64,000 bases of DNA from Flavobacterium sp. UBA2787 (GCA_002352205.1 DEHZ01000010.1:434245-498244), one strand, 5' to 3'. Counted from the first letter of the stretch, positions 54,706 through 63,863 are shown. Notes: generated from the sequence alone by a model not told the origin. A program made the numbers and translations.

Positions 54706-55242
54706 CTAAACAGTTAAGTCGTTTTCGTTTTGAATTTCTACACCTCTTGAAAAAATAGTAGCAATCACGTAGATAACAGCCGACATTAGTATGTATGCTT
54801 GACTATCTGCCCAAAAAGGGTTGAGTTGCTCACTCACTAAGCCATAATGTTCGAGACTTTTAACGACTTGTTGAGCAATGTAACTAATTAATCCGACTGA
54901 TAGTGTTAGGTAACTTATGTTTGTAATTTTAGTAGAAACATAACTGCTAAACGGCTTAGACAAATCCATTTTACTCAAGAGCAAAATAACAAGATAGAAA
55001 AGATAGGCTTTTAGAACAGCGATAAATAAAATAAAACTGTAAATACCATAAAAGATACCTTGGTTAAATTGATACATCTCACTCAAATCTAATTTTTGAT
55101 ATAAATTTTTTACCACTTCAGGTTTGAAAATGCTGAAAATGAAATTGAAAAGCAAAGCTCCTGCTTCAATGCATAAAGCCACGAAAATGATCCAAGCAAT
55201 AATGTGTAGCCCTTTAAAAATGAGGTTATCTCTTTTTGACAT
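54706..55242 (-). CDS. DUF2975 membrane protein
   Basis: The 178-aa protein has four membrane segments at about 10-35, 60-85, 105-125 and 140-165 (ILMSAVIYVIATIFSRG at the end), the standard DUF2975 layout. It is encoded directly before the Xre regulator, in the usual pair. Function is unknown. Promoter-like TATAATAAATTATTATT sequence lies before the start but does not match TAnnTTTG. Confidence 0.85.
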   Translation of the reverse strand: MSKRDNLIFKGLHIIAWIIFVALCIEAGALLFNFIFSIFKPEVVKNLYQKLDLSEMYQFNQGIFYGIYSFILFIAVLKAYLFYLVILLLSKMDLSKPFSSYVSTKITNISYLTLSVGLISYIAQQVVKSLEHYGLVSEQLNPFWADSQAYILMSAVIYVIATIFSRGVEIQNENDLTV

Positions 55243-55937
55243 ACGAATTATGATTTAAAATTACATCGCAAATATAATAAATTATTATTGATAAACAATA
55301 AATATATATTTTTATTCAATGTATATACGCTTTTATTTTGTTACGAGGTTGTAAGGCTATCGCAGAGTTTCGTCTTATTAAATAAGATGTAGGGGTTCGG
55401 ATTGTTGGCATGTTGGAAAGAATAACGTAAAGTAGGACGAGCGGAACGATGGGTTTGATGGTTTTATGATAGTAGAGTTGATGGTTGTTGGTTTGGGTAA
55501 ATAAGTTGTAAAAGATGTGGTTAGGTTTGTTTGATTTCTTTCTATTATACATAATGTTTTTCATACACTACTCATACACTATCTATACTCAGGATAGGGG
55601 GATGGTATGGAGGAAAAGGCGATGTGTGGTTTTGATTTTTTTTCTCACGGAAAACACAAAAAACACGGAATGTATGTCAGCAGAATTGGTTATGTTTAAA
55701 AAGTTCTGGTTAGTAGGGAAGAAAGTAGATAGCATTTTCTTGAAAATTGCCAAAGACACCTACTTAAAAACTATTTATTATTTTGATCAACCAATACGTA
55801 AAATTTGTATTTTTGTAAGAACGCCATTTTTACGCTACATCATCACTTGAATTTGTAAGTGAATAGGCGTAGTACTTTACCAAAATTTTTGGTAGTTTAC
55901 TAAGACCAATTGTTTATTTTTTTTATATTTTTATACC
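55243..55937. other. 695-bp gene-poor stretch
   Basis: No confident gene is present. It holds an early copy of the hairpin repeat (55338-55400) and the phrase CACGGAAAACACAAAAAACA, which is common in flavobacterial spacers. A plus-strand frame at 55674-55850 (58 aa, MSAELVMFKKFWLVGKK) is possible but is not recognised and has no promoter. A 75-bp AT-rich run (55862-55937) precedes the HTH gene at 55938. Confidence 0.5.
55338..55400 (+). repeat. Hairpin repeat copy R0 (diverged)
   Basis: TTGTTACGAGGTTGTAAGGC, then TATCGCAGAGTTTCG, ATTAAATAAGATGTAGGGG aligns to R3 at 58581-58645 (GCTGCGAGGTCGGGA, GCTCGCAGAGC, TATTTAAGAAGATTTAGGGG) with small gaps. Confidence 0.5.
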
Positions 55938-56357
55938 ATGAACACAGCAGAAAAAACAGGCCACATTGGGCGAAAAATAAGTAAGATTAGAGAATTACGC
56001 GGCATGAAGCAAGAGGCATTGGCTTTTGCTATTGGCGTGAGCCAGCAAACTATTTCTAATATTGAAAATAGTGAAACTATTGACGATGATAAGCTACAAG
56101 AAATTGCAAAAGCATTAGGCGTTTCACAAGAGGCAATAAAGAATTTTTCTGAGGAAAACGTGATTAATTATTTTAATTTTTACGATAATAGTTCTAGTCA
56201 AGGCAATAATATCGGAGCATTTGGTGTTACAAACTGTACGTTCAATCCGCTTGAAAAAGTGATTGAACTTTATGATGAAAAGGAAAAATTGTTTGAACGT
56301 TTGTTGAAAGCGGAACAAGATAAGGTTGCTTATTTGGAGCGGTTGTTGGATAAGTAA
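55938..56357 (+). CDS. HTH (Xre) regulator with C-terminal coiled coil
   Basis: The 139-aa protein has an Xre helix-turn-helix (IGRKISKIRELRGMKQEALA, FAIGVSQQTISNIENSE, about 10-70), a linker with NYFNFYDNSSSQGNNIGAFG, and a C-terminal coiled coil (EKVIELYDEKEKLFERLLKA). This type is common in flavobacteria, where it is often a solitary regulator. A family-II repeat begins at its stop codon. Confidence 0.9.
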   Translation: MNTAEKTGHIGRKISKIRELRGMKQEALAFAIGVSQQTISNIENSETIDDDKLQEIAKALGVSQEAIKNFSEENVINYFNFYDNSSSQGNNIGAFGVTNCTFNPLEKVIELYDEKEKLFERLLKAEQDKVAYLERLLDK

Positions 56358-56470
56358 TTGCTTTTGAGGTTTCGCGTTACTTTTTAAATTTTGGTGGAAC
56401 TGCCTACTATCTCTTACTTAAGTAAATTGCCACACGAAGGGATTCTTGCGGCAGCGAGGGGGGAGACACT
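56355..56470 (+). repeat. Family-II intergenic repeat
   Basis: TAATTGCTTTTGAGGTTTCG ... AATTGCCACACGAAGGGATT, then CTTGCGGCAGCGAGGGG. It matches 63473-63528 (TTAATTGCTTCGAGGTTTTG; AATTGCCAGACGAAGGGATT; TGCTGCAGCGGGG). It starts at the stop of the HTH gene. Confidence 0.65.
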
Positions 56471-56525
56471 CATTAAGCTTCTTACAATTAAACAAGACTT
56501 AGGACAAAACAGAACCAACCACTAT

Positions 56526-56948
56526 TTACTGTTCAAGTTTCGCAAATTTCTCCTTAGTTTTTTCAAAGAAGCCACAGCTTTCAAATGCTTCGTCGCTAAA
56601 AGCACATTTTTCCTCAACAAGAACCAATTGGGTTTTATACGGTTTTGTGCTTTTGTCCAAATCAAGTAGGTAATCACTTATTTGATTTTTGATATCTTGT
56701 TCTGTTTCTTTTTCATACAGTGCTTTTAAACGTTTAAAATCATCCTGAATAATAAGTAAGGCATCTAAAAGTTGGTCCATTTCTTTCAAGCAGTCACAAG
56801 CGGTAGGCTGTTCCGGCAAATTGGAATGGAGTTCCGGTAAAGCACTTTTCTCAAATACGAAAGTAGTTTCCTCTTTTTTGTTTTGACAGGAAAACAGAAA
56901 TAGTACAATAAAATGAAATAAAACGGTTTTGTTCACGTATCGACTCAT
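56526..56948 (-). CDS. Hypothetical lipoprotein
   Basis: The 140-aa protein starts at the second in-frame ATG (MSRYVNKTVLFHFIVLFLFSC), which gives a lipoprotein signal with lipobox LFSC (Cys21). The mature part has a long helical stretch (about 60-110) with four Cys (CDCLKEMDQ, EEKCAFSDEAFESCGFF). A longer frame from 57056 adds a second hydrophobic segment and seems less likely. I recognise no family. Confidence 0.65.
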   Translation of the reverse strand: MSRYVNKTVLFHFIVLFLFSCQNKKEETTFVFEKSALPELHSNLPEQPTACDCLKEMDQLLDALLIIQDDFKRLKALYEKETEQDIKNQISDYLLDLDKSTKPYKTQLVLVEEKCAFSDEAFESCGFFEKTKEKFAKLEQ

Positions 56949-57112
56949 AACATCAAAATTAAAATATATTCCACAAAAAATACATACGAATGCAAAGGAA
57001 ATCCATCGTTTTGATTCCCACCATTTTATGTTTAATCGAAGCTCTACGGTGGTCATTAGGAATGTTTAGTTTCTTTAATGTTTTCAGTTGAGCTATTATA
57101 TACTTTGTATTT

Positions 57113-57243
57113 ATCAAATATAATAAAAATTGTGAAATTAGGTTGTAGTAGGAATTGATTATTTGCTGCGAAGTCGTCCCGATGGTTACCGGAATCGCAG
57201 AGCTTCCTACTATTTAAAAAGACTTAGTAAGCTTTTTTAATAA
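57113..57243 (+). repeat. Hairpin repeat copy R1
   Basis: ATCAAATATAATAAAAATT, GGAATTGATTATTTGCTGCG, ATCGCAGAGC, TACTATTTAAAAAGACTTAG. TGCGA and TCGCA can pair around the 23-nt middle. It ends within 2 bp of the stop codon of the metallo-beta-lactamase gene. Confidence 0.75.
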
Positions 57244-57244
57244 A

Positions 57245-58033
57245 TTACTTAGATTCAAATTTACCCTCACCAAAATATTTCGTCCTAAATAAATCAATTG
57301 TATAATCCAGTAATTCTGCATTTCCATATTTTCCATGACCGGGAACAACAAGCGTTAGGTTTGGAAATCTTTTTTTTATGTTCTCAACGGTAGTTGACCA
57401 AACGGCTACATTGGCATCTCCTAAATAACCTTTATTAGCACCTAATTCTTTAATTAAACAGCCACCAAACAACAACTCTTCGCTTGGAAAATAGCCAACA
57501 ACATTATCTTTCGTATGTCCTTCTCCAAAAGACTTTGCTAGAATTGTTTTATTGCCTACTTTCAGGAGTAGTGAATCGTTGAAACTGTTTTGAGGAATAG
57601 TAAAATTATTTTCTTTTGCAAGTTCAATCGTTTTTAGATAGGCATAAGAAGGTATTTTGTTAGTATGAAATGAGTTGAGTCCTCCTAAACAATCATCGTG
57701 AAAATGTGTTGGAATAATACCTTTTATTTTATAGTGAAGTGTTTCGTTTATCCATTTAATCAATTCGTCTGCACTTTTGTCGTTTACGGGTGTGTCAAAA
57801 ATAATTACTTCTTTACTATCTGAAACAATTAGGCCGTTACAAGGAACATTACCAAAATCATTGGTTTGCAAGAATGACGTGTGTATAAAAGAATTTTCTG
57901 TTATTTGGGTCACTTGCAAAATAGCCGACTCGTAAACTAGTTTAGGTTTAAACTCTTCTTTTTTTGCGTTTTTACAAGTAATGATTGAAACTGATAGTAG
58001 GAGAGTGAGTAAAATAGTGAGAGCGACTTTCAT
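57245..58033 (-). CDS. Subclass B1 metallo-beta-lactamase
   Basis: The 262-aa protein has a signal region with a possible lipobox (IITC, Cys20) and the B1 zinc ligands His110-x-His112-x-Asp114 (HFHDDC), His173 (GEGHTKDN), Cys192 (FGGCLIK) and His233 (VPGHGKYG). All six B1 ligands are present, so an active periplasmic or lipid-anchored enzyme is expected. Family members hydrolyse penicillins, cephalosporins and carbapenems; the spectrum cannot be told from sequence. Repeat copies R1 and R2 border it. No IS element or integrase is next to it, so it may be resident. Confidence 0.93.
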   Translation of the reverse strand: MKVALTILLTLLLSVSIITCKNAKKEEFKPKLVYESAILQVTQITENSFIHTSFLQTNDFGNVPCNGLIVSDSKEVIIFDTPVNDKSADELIKWINETLHYKIKGIIPTHFHDDCLGGLNSFHTNKIPSYAYLKTIELAKENNFTIPQNSFNDSLLLKVGNKTILAKSFGEGHTKDNVVGYFPSEELLFGGCLIKELGANKGYLGDANVAVWSTTVENIKKRFPNLTLVVPGHGKYGNAELLDYTIDLFRTKYFGEGKFESK

Positions 58034-58051
58034 TTTATGGTTGTTTTAATT

Positions 58052-58075
58052 GGAATTGATTATTTGCTGCGAGGT
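58052..58075 (+). repeat. Hairpin repeat copy R2 (partial)
   Basis: GGAATTGATTATTTGCTGCG plus AGGT is identical to R3 at 58569-58592. It lies between the metallo-beta-lactamase start and the stop of the next gene, and encodes that gene's last four residues and stop. Confidence 0.85.
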
Positions 58076-58467
58076 AGAAAGACATTTTTAGAAAACAATT
58101 GAAAGTAATCTTCAGCTATATTCTTCTTTTTAGAGAATTCCTTAATATATAACTCTAACTCACGTTCTGATTTATATAACACTTTATTTTTGGCATCCTC
58201 AAATTCTTCAGTTGTATATCTACGTGGATTAGGATGGCCAGTCCCAAACGTAGACTGAGCTTCATTGAAAAGTATGTAATAAAGTGCTTTAAATCTATAG
58301 TTGCTTGACTTTAATACGTCTAAATCTTGTTCTGAAATATCGAACTCAAATTCCATATCCGCATGACCTGATGAAACAGGGAAGCAATATATAAGACCAG
58401 TCTTATTTTTATAAATAAAGGGACTATAACCTCCGCTCAGACTGTACACCTCATTCTCTCTTTTCAT
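58060..58467 (-). CDS. Hypothetical protein ending inside a repeat
   Basis: The 135-aa protein starts at ATG 58467 (MKRENEVYSLSGGYSPFIYK); the frame could also begin at 58488. It contains SSGHADMEFEFDISEQDLD, a Pro/Arg-rich RRYTTEEFEDAKN block and a helical C-terminal half. Its final residues, from PRSK to the stop, are encoded by repeat R2. It has no signal peptide. The general look resembles immunity or accessory proteins, but no family is recognised. Confidence 0.6.
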   Translation of the reverse strand: MKRENEVYSLSGGYSPFIYKNKTGLIYCFPVSSGHADMEFEFDISEQDLDVLKSSNYRFKALYYILFNEAQSTFGTGHPNPRRYTTEEFEDAKNKVLYKSERELELYIKEFSKKKNIAEDYFQLFSKNVFLPRSK

Positions 58468-58520
58468 AGTTAGTTTAATTAAATGCACACCAACGTTCTG
58501 GTACTAAAGCGGGTGTTATT

Positions 58521-58650
58521 ATCAAATATAATAAAAATTTGAAAGTTGGTTTGATGTTTTTTTAAATTGGAATTGATTATTTGCTGCGAGGTCGGGATAT
58601 GCTCGCAGAGCATTAGTACTATTTAAGAAGATTTAGGGGAGCTGGGCTAT
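58521..58650 (+). repeat. Hairpin repeat copy R3
   Basis: ATCAAATATAATAAAAATTT, GGAATTGATTATTTGCTGCG, GCTCGCAGAGC, TACTATTTAAGAAGATTTAG. TGCGAG and CTCGCA form a 6-bp stem around 11 nt, where R1 has a longer middle but keeps the pairing. Confidence 0.75.
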
Positions 58651-58699
58651 TATGAATACAAAATTTTACTAATTGGGACAGTAGATGATTATGAGTTTT

Positions 58700-61600
58700 T
58701 TACCTTTTTAAAGTAAAATGATTTCTATATTCTTTACCTGATTTTCGTTTCACAACAAACCAATAATCATCAGACGGTATATTAGTACCATTGAACTTGC
58801 CATCCCAAGCTGATGATTGATTTAATACTTTAAGAAGTTTCCCGTATCGATCGAAAATAGAAACTACCAGTTCTGCTTCAAACTCAGAGAAATTTATTTT
58901 CCACGTGTCATTATATCCATCATCATTTGGAGTAAAAAATTTAGGATACATTAATAGAAAAACTTCATCAGTTACTATACCGCAATTGTTTTTATCACGA
59001 ATGTAAACAGTGTAAATACCACTTTCTAAATTATTAAAAATAGTACTATCTTGATATAAAATACCATCTACAGAATATTCATAATTGCCATAACCAGTTA
59101 CATTAACCTCTATTACATTATTACTATCAGTAAAATCTTCAGTAGTAATACTCGTTATGTTTGCAGGACTCGATAAATTTACATTAAAGTCTTTAGTTAC
59201 AGAGCAGGTTTGATTAAAATACTCATGAGTAACCGTAACAGAATAATTTCCAGGTTGGTCAATAAGAATGGAATTTGAACTTTCACCTGTAGACCACAAA
59301 TAACTATCAAAATTTGTTCCCGCACTTACAGTAACGGTATTATTTTCACACAATATAATATCATTTGGAATAGAGTTGATGCTTGGACTAAGTAATAGCG
59401 TAAAATAAATTTCAGCAATACTATAGCAATTTTCAGAAGATTCTACTAGTGCATATACAAAAGAACCAGAAGTAATTTCAAAATTGTTAACATTTTGGAT
59501 TTGGTTTATAAAATTTAAATTCTGAGCATCTATCAAGTTGGTGAAATAATAAAAGTCATGATTAGTATCGTTTTCAGATATATTAGAATTATAATCAGTC
59601 AAATTTACGCTCTCGATTTGGTTATTGTTGCTATCACAAACATAAGCATCAAAATCATTAACTATTGGATTTGAAATATAATTTGAATTAAAATCAACAC
59701 TAATTCCTTGAGATATACAATTATCGTTTTTGACTAATAAAATAAAAGTTGAAGCACCTGATAAATTTGAAATAATATTATTTACAGACCAAGTAATTCC
59801 ATTATCAAAACTATAAAAATCAGCAACTGTTGTTATTGTGATATTTCCATATGAGTTACAACCCGCATCAGTAATTTGATAATTAGGACTAATATCTGTA
59901 AAATCATATAAATCAACATACATTGTGGTTGATTCACAATTTAACCCATTTCTAACCTTTATAAAATATGACCCTGATGAAAGGTTTGTAAATATGGGGT
60001 TAGAAGTCCAAGTTAATCCACTGTCAATACTATATTGTTGAGCAACTGTTGAAATTGTGATACTTCCATTATTAGTACAGCTGGAGTTAGTGATTGTAAA
60101 TTCAATATCAATATCTAGTTGAAAAGCTTGTATATAAACCGTTTCAGCTAATGAAGTACAATTTTGAGAATCTTTGACTTTTACTCTATAATAGCCTGAA
60201 GTTAAATTTGTTGCGATATTGTTTGTAGACCATGTTACTCCGTCATCAAAACTGTATTCAGCAGCACTTGTTAATACAGTAATTGTTCCCAATACTCCAC
60301 ATTCGGGCTGGGTAAATGAAACTTGAGGTTTTTGCAAATTATCTGTAACTATATAAGCTACTTCGATAAAAGAAATACAATTAAATTCATTCTTGATTAT
60401 TAAATTATAAGTACCAACATTTAAATTAGTAAAAACGGGACTCGTTGACCAAGTTGCACCTCCGTTTATACTATATTCTTGTGCTAAGGTTGTAAAAGTA
60501 ATACTTCCACCAATACCACAAAAAACATTGGTTTTTTCGTATGTTGGCTCGGGTAAACGAAAAGAATGCATTATAACACCTCTAGGAATTGAAATACAAC
60601 CTAATAATGTTTTTATTCTAACACTATATACATGGTAAGGGTCAGTAGGTAAAATAATTATAGTTGGATTTGTTGTCCATGTATTGCCTCCATCAAAACT
60701 ATATTCCAGAGCTGGCGTAGTTACTGTTATAGATCCATTTGTTTGGCAACCAGCTTGGACTACTTCAACTTCTGGTTGCGTATAGACAGTTTCTATTGGA
60801 GGGTAAGTTAACACTAGAAATCTTGTGTTAGATATACAACCATTTTTTTTAACTAAAATTCTAATAGGATTAAAAAGTGCTGTTAGATTTTCTTTTATTG
60901 GATTAGTAGACCAAGTAACACCATTGTCAAAACTATATTCATCCGCTTCGGTTGTTATACTTACTGTAGTAATTCCGGGAAAACAATGTGATTGATTAAT
61001 ACTGTAATCGGGTACATCAAAAACAGTATTTACGTTTATATAAGGACTAATTTTACATGAACTTGAGTTAGTTATTTTAACTCGGTAGTTTCCAATGTTA
61101 TTTGTTTGATTGTTAATAGGCAATGAAATGGAGGTCGAACCAACAATTGCAATACCATCTTTATACCATTGATAAGAATAGCCTGAACCAATACTGGAAT
61201 CTATTTCCGCAATAAGAACTAACGTGTTATCGCAAAAACTTCCTGTTTGACTTATATTGACTCCTAAATTAGATGCATTGTCCAAAATAATATTATCTAA
61301 ATAAAAATAAGGAAAACATGATAAATACCCAATTTCATTTACATAAGTGTTGGGTAACGTATAAGGTGAACCTATCATAATAGAATTAATATTGGTGGTA
61401 GGTGTAAAAAGTATAGATAACTGATTCCAGTTTTTTGAAGGTAAATAGGTGGCAGTTCCCAAAGGTTGCCATCCTGCCGGAAAATTATTTGTATTTGGTG
61501 GAGTAGTGGTATTACAATATGATCTACCATATAAAGTTATATCAATTTTCCCGGCATTAAGTATGCCATCATTACACACACTACCAGTATTAGGACTTGT

Positions 61601-62068
61601 ACTAAGAATTCTACCGGAAGTTGAAGAAGCAATATCAAAATTTAATTGATACGTTGTTCCGGCTAAAAGTGGAGTATTAGTACAAATTCCTATAAACTCT
61701 TTATAATCTTGAGAAACTAATATTCCGGCAACACCATTTCCATTCGAAGTGGGTAACGGATATACTCCGGCATTTAAAGCAGATACAGGAACAAAATCAC
61801 AAGAATTGATATAGTCCGATGTTGCAGAACTTGGCATAAACCAATTGGATACAGCATCGAATTGAGCAAAATCAAAAGGACAATAAATTAGTTGTTCAAA
61901 ATCATGATTACTTATAAAGTTAGGAGAAGAAGATGAACAAACACAATCAGGATCATTTAAATCAATAAGTCCGTCTCCATCATCATCAATGCCATTGTTA
62001 CAATTTTCTTGTCCAAAAACAATAATTGGAATAAAAAGTAAAAAAATATTAAGAACCAATTTTTTCAT
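58700..62068 (-). CDS. Large T9SS type B surface protein with repeated beta-sandwich modules
   Basis: The 1122-aa protein has a signal peptide (to VFGQ), a Ca-binding-like start (CNNGIDDDGDGLIDLNDPDC), a carbohydrate-binding-like segment (about 45-265), then about seven or eight repeats of about 78 aa with the pattern EYSFDDGVTWSTNNIATNL. After a linker, the last about 90 residues (FTPNDDGYNDTWKINFSEFE to FTLKR) are the CHU_C type B sorting domain. It should be a large surface-displayed adhesin. Unlike the adhesin at 4458, its repeats are diverged and intact. Confidence 0.9.
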   Translation of the reverse strand: MKKLVLNIFLLFIPIIVFGQENCNNGIDDDGDGLIDLNDPDCVCSSSSPNFISNHDFEQLIYCPFDFAQFDAVSNWFMPSSATSDYINSCDFVPVSALNAGVYPLPTSNGNGVAGILVSQDYKEFIGICTNTPLLAGTTYQLNFDIASSTSGRILSTSPNTGSVCNDGILNAGKIDITLYGRSYCNTTTPPNTNNFPAGWQPLGTATYLPSKNWNQLSILFTPTTNINSIMIGSPYTLPNTYVNEIGYLSCFPYFYLDNIILDNASNLGVNISQTGSFCDNTLVLIAEIDSSIGSGYSYQWYKDGIAIVGSTSISLPINNQTNNIGNYRVKITNSSSCKISPYINVNTVFDVPDYSINQSHCFPGITTVSITTEADEYSFDNGVTWSTNPIKENLTALFNPIRILVKKNGCISNTRFLVLTYPPIETVYTQPEVEVVQAGCQTNGSITVTTPALEYSFDGGNTWTTNPTIIILPTDPYHVYSVRIKTLLGCISIPRGVIMHSFRLPEPTYEKTNVFCGIGGSITFTTLAQEYSINGGATWSTSPVFTNLNVGTYNLIIKNEFNCISFIEVAYIVTDNLQKPQVSFTQPECGVLGTITVLTSAAEYSFDDGVTWSTNNIATNLTSGYYRVKVKDSQNCTSLAETVYIQAFQLDIDIEFTITNSSCTNNGSITISTVAQQYSIDSGLTWTSNPIFTNLSSGSYFIKVRNGLNCESTTMYVDLYDFTDISPNYQITDAGCNSYGNITITTVADFYSFDNGITWSVNNIISNLSGASTFILLVKNDNCISQGISVDFNSNYISNPIVNDFDAYVCDSNNNQIESVNLTDYNSNISENDTNHDFYYFTNLIDAQNLNFINQIQNVNNFEITSGSFVYALVESSENCYSIAEIYFTLLLSPSINSIPNDIILCENNTVTVSAGTNFDSYLWSTGESSNSILIDQPGNYSVTVTHEYFNQTCSVTKDFNVNLSSPANITSITTEDFTDSNNVIEVNVTGYGNYEYSVDGILYQDSTIFNNLESGIYTVYIRDKNNCGIVTDEVFLLMYPKFFTPNDDGYNDTWKINFSEFEAELVVSIFDRYGKLLKVLNQSSAWDGKFNGTNIPSDDYWFVVKRKSGKEYRNHFTLKR

Positions 62069-62329
62069 AAGATAATATAATTGTAGTACTCGCTGATAAA
62101 ATAATTCGTTTTTAATAATCTCTGCTATTTAACGAAAATTTTCGGCTAATTTACACTTTTATATCAAGAATGCAAACCTTAGTAGTATTGATTCTAAAGG
62201 GATTCTCGTGTTTAAAGAAACACAATTTAGCTGATTTATTTGTTTTTATATTTGTAATAAATTCATAGTGTTGTTGGTTGTAAGTCACTTCCGCAGTCGC
62301 ACGGATACCTTTGCCTTGTCGTTGATATT

Positions 62330-63412
62330 CTACAAAACTTTACCATTTAGCCAATTCAAGTAATTAGCAATACTTGTTGTTTCATTATTTGATAAACAGG
62401 GTTCAAAATAATGCACATAACTCAACAATTCCGACAAGTTAACAACTTTGACAAACTTGAAATTTTCTTTTGGTTTATGATTTAATAAAACAAGTACATT
62501 TCTTGCAGGAACTTTTTGGTCGCCCCAATGGTGCTTTTTTAAATTAAATGTTGAAGTAGCCATTTTTCCATTCAATAGTTTGTATAAAGCATATCCAGAC
62601 CTTTTTATTTGTTGAATGGGCGAACGCAAGTTCATATTTTCAATTGACTTTAAACTCCAGTTTTTAGTTTCAATTAAAAAAATACCGGAAGGTCCAATTA
62701 GTAAATGATCAATCTGAATAGAATTGATTTTCTGTTTTTGTTCAGGATGAAAGAGTGGAGGATTAAAAATACAATTGAAATCGTTAATTAAGATGTAATC
62801 ATTAGATAATTTTTCAATTTCTGCTACCACTTTTTGTTCTCCAATAGCTCCATAGATGGAATTAGATAGCTCATCAATTATATTTTTCTTTTGGTCAACT
62901 GTAGTAAGCGAAATCAAACTGCTATTGTTTAATGCTTCCTCAAAATTAGAATCCAAATATTGAAAACGATTGTTTTTTTCGGTTAATTGTGGATTCAAAT
63001 GCCGGATAGAATAGTTTAATCGATAGTTAAAAAGAAGTTCCGAAAACCAAATTTTTGTAGAAAGAACACTTTTCTTAAAGTAGTACTCATACACCTGCAT
63101 TACTGTGGAAAGGGTAGAAGGTAAGTTTTCTAATCTCAACTTTAACTGTTCTAATTGTAAAGTTAATTTTTCTTCAACTTCACCTTTGGTTGCGTTGATA
63201 GCCATTGTCAACTGAACGATTTCTTCGCTTAACTTTTCTTTTTCCTGTTCAAGTAAAAACGCATGATGACCAATTATTTTTTCTCTCTCATTACCATAAT
63301 TCTGTTGAAAATGAATTAGCTCCTCAACAGATTCATTTCCACCCACGTTTTGCTCACGCAAGCGGGATTGTATTTGCGTTAAACAACCTACTGAATTATA
63401 AACCTTGCACAT
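62330..63412 (-). CDS. NERD (nuclease-related) domain protein
   Basis: The 360-aa protein has a helical, coiled-coil N-terminal part (about 40-110, EEKLTLQLEQLKLRLENLPS) and a NERD domain (about 185-310): AIGEQKVVAEIEKLS, INSIQIDHLLIGPSGIFLIE, TKNWSLKSIENM. The spaced Glu, IDHL Asp and ETKNW Glu/Lys match the restriction-nuclease-like core. NERD proteins are poorly studied; some act in DNA processing or defence. The tail ends NYLNWLNGKVL. Confidence 0.87.
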   Translation of the reverse strand: MCKVYNSVGCLTQIQSRLREQNVGGNESVEELIHFQQNYGNEREKIIGHHAFLLEQEKEKLSEEIVQLTMAINATKGEVEEKLTLQLEQLKLRLENLPSTLSTVMQVYEYYFKKSVLSTKIWFSELLFNYRLNYSIRHLNPQLTEKNNRFQYLDSNFEEALNNSSLISLTTVDQKKNIIDELSNSIYGAIGEQKVVAEIEKLSNDYILINDFNCIFNPPLFHPEQKQKINSIQIDHLLIGPSGIFLIETKNWSLKSIENMNLRSPIQQIKRSGYALYKLLNGKMATSTFNLKKHHWGDQKVPARNVLVLLNHKPKENFKFVKVVNLSELLSYVHYFEPCLSNNETTSIANYLNWLNGKVL

Positions 63413-63472
63413 TTTTGAGAGAATTGCTATATCAAAAATACAAAATAGTTTGATTGTGAAGTGATTGAGTGA

Positions 63473-63530
63473 TTAATTGCTTCGAGGTTTTGAATTGCCA
63501 GACGAAGGGATTTGTGCTGCAGCGGGGCAA
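63473..63530 (+). repeat. Family-II intergenic repeat, second copy
   Basis: TTAATTGCTTCGAGGTTTTG, AATTGCCAGACGAAGGGATT and TGCTGCAGCGGGG match the copy at 56355-56470 with a deletion of its middle. The head resembles the hairpin repeats as well. The stretch 63531-63720 is gene-poor; a weak plus-strand frame ends at 63723. Confidence 0.6.
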
Positions 63531-63795
63531 TTTTAGTTTTATTTTTACTTTTTCAAACTCTGCAAAGTCGGGAGACATTTGCGGAGCTTTTTATAGGAAA
63601 TATTTGCTAGAACACTTTGCGGAGCAGGTTGTGGATTTAGTAAAAAATAGCATAAGTAAAATTAAAAATGTAGGTAAAACCACAAAGAAAAAAAAGCAGA
63701 GCATAGCTCCAATACAAAAATAATTTAGATATGTTGTAACATGAGAGCCACAAAACGTTAAAAATCGAAAAAAAATCGATGACTATGTCAAAGTA

Positions 63796-63828
63796 TTGAC
63801 ATATATTTAAAATCAATTTGTATATTTG
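63796..63828 (+). promoter_or_regulatory. Consensus promoter near the right edge
   Basis: TTG at 63796-63798, 22 nt, then TATATTTG at 63821-63828, a perfect -7 element. A transcript from here would begin near 63836 with the structured sequence described next. No coding region follows before the window edge. Confidence 0.6.
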
Positions 63829-63832
63829 TACA

Positions 63833-63863
63833 ACAAAAAAACCACCTGCTACAACAGATGGTT
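63833..63863 (-). terminator. Hairpin, possible minus-strand terminator
   Basis: AACCACCTG and CAGATGGTT (one G-U pair) close a 6-nt loop. On the minus strand the stem is followed by seven T residues, so a gene arriving from the right could end here. In a plus-strand transcript it would be the first stem. Confidence 0.55.

Noticed and set aside
54493-55242. HTH plus DUF2975 pair as a toxin-antitoxin module
   Set aside because: DUF2975/YozG-type pairs are a known regulator arrangement and no toxin family is visible.
55515-55850. Possible 111-aa protein
   Set aside because: The N-terminal half is low-complexity intergenic sequence, no promoter or family is seen; only a 58-aa core at 55674 is left as a weak possibility.
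55338-58650. Hairpin repeats as integron attC sites
   Set aside because: The copies form imperfect hairpins between single genes, but no GTTRRRY core is conserved at the ends (R3 has GCTGGGC, R1 and R0 differ) and no integrase is in the window. Kept only as a general cassette-like hypothesis.
63469-63723. Possible 84-aa protein
   Set aside because: Its start lies inside a family-II repeat and its end is Lys-rich low-complexity sequence.
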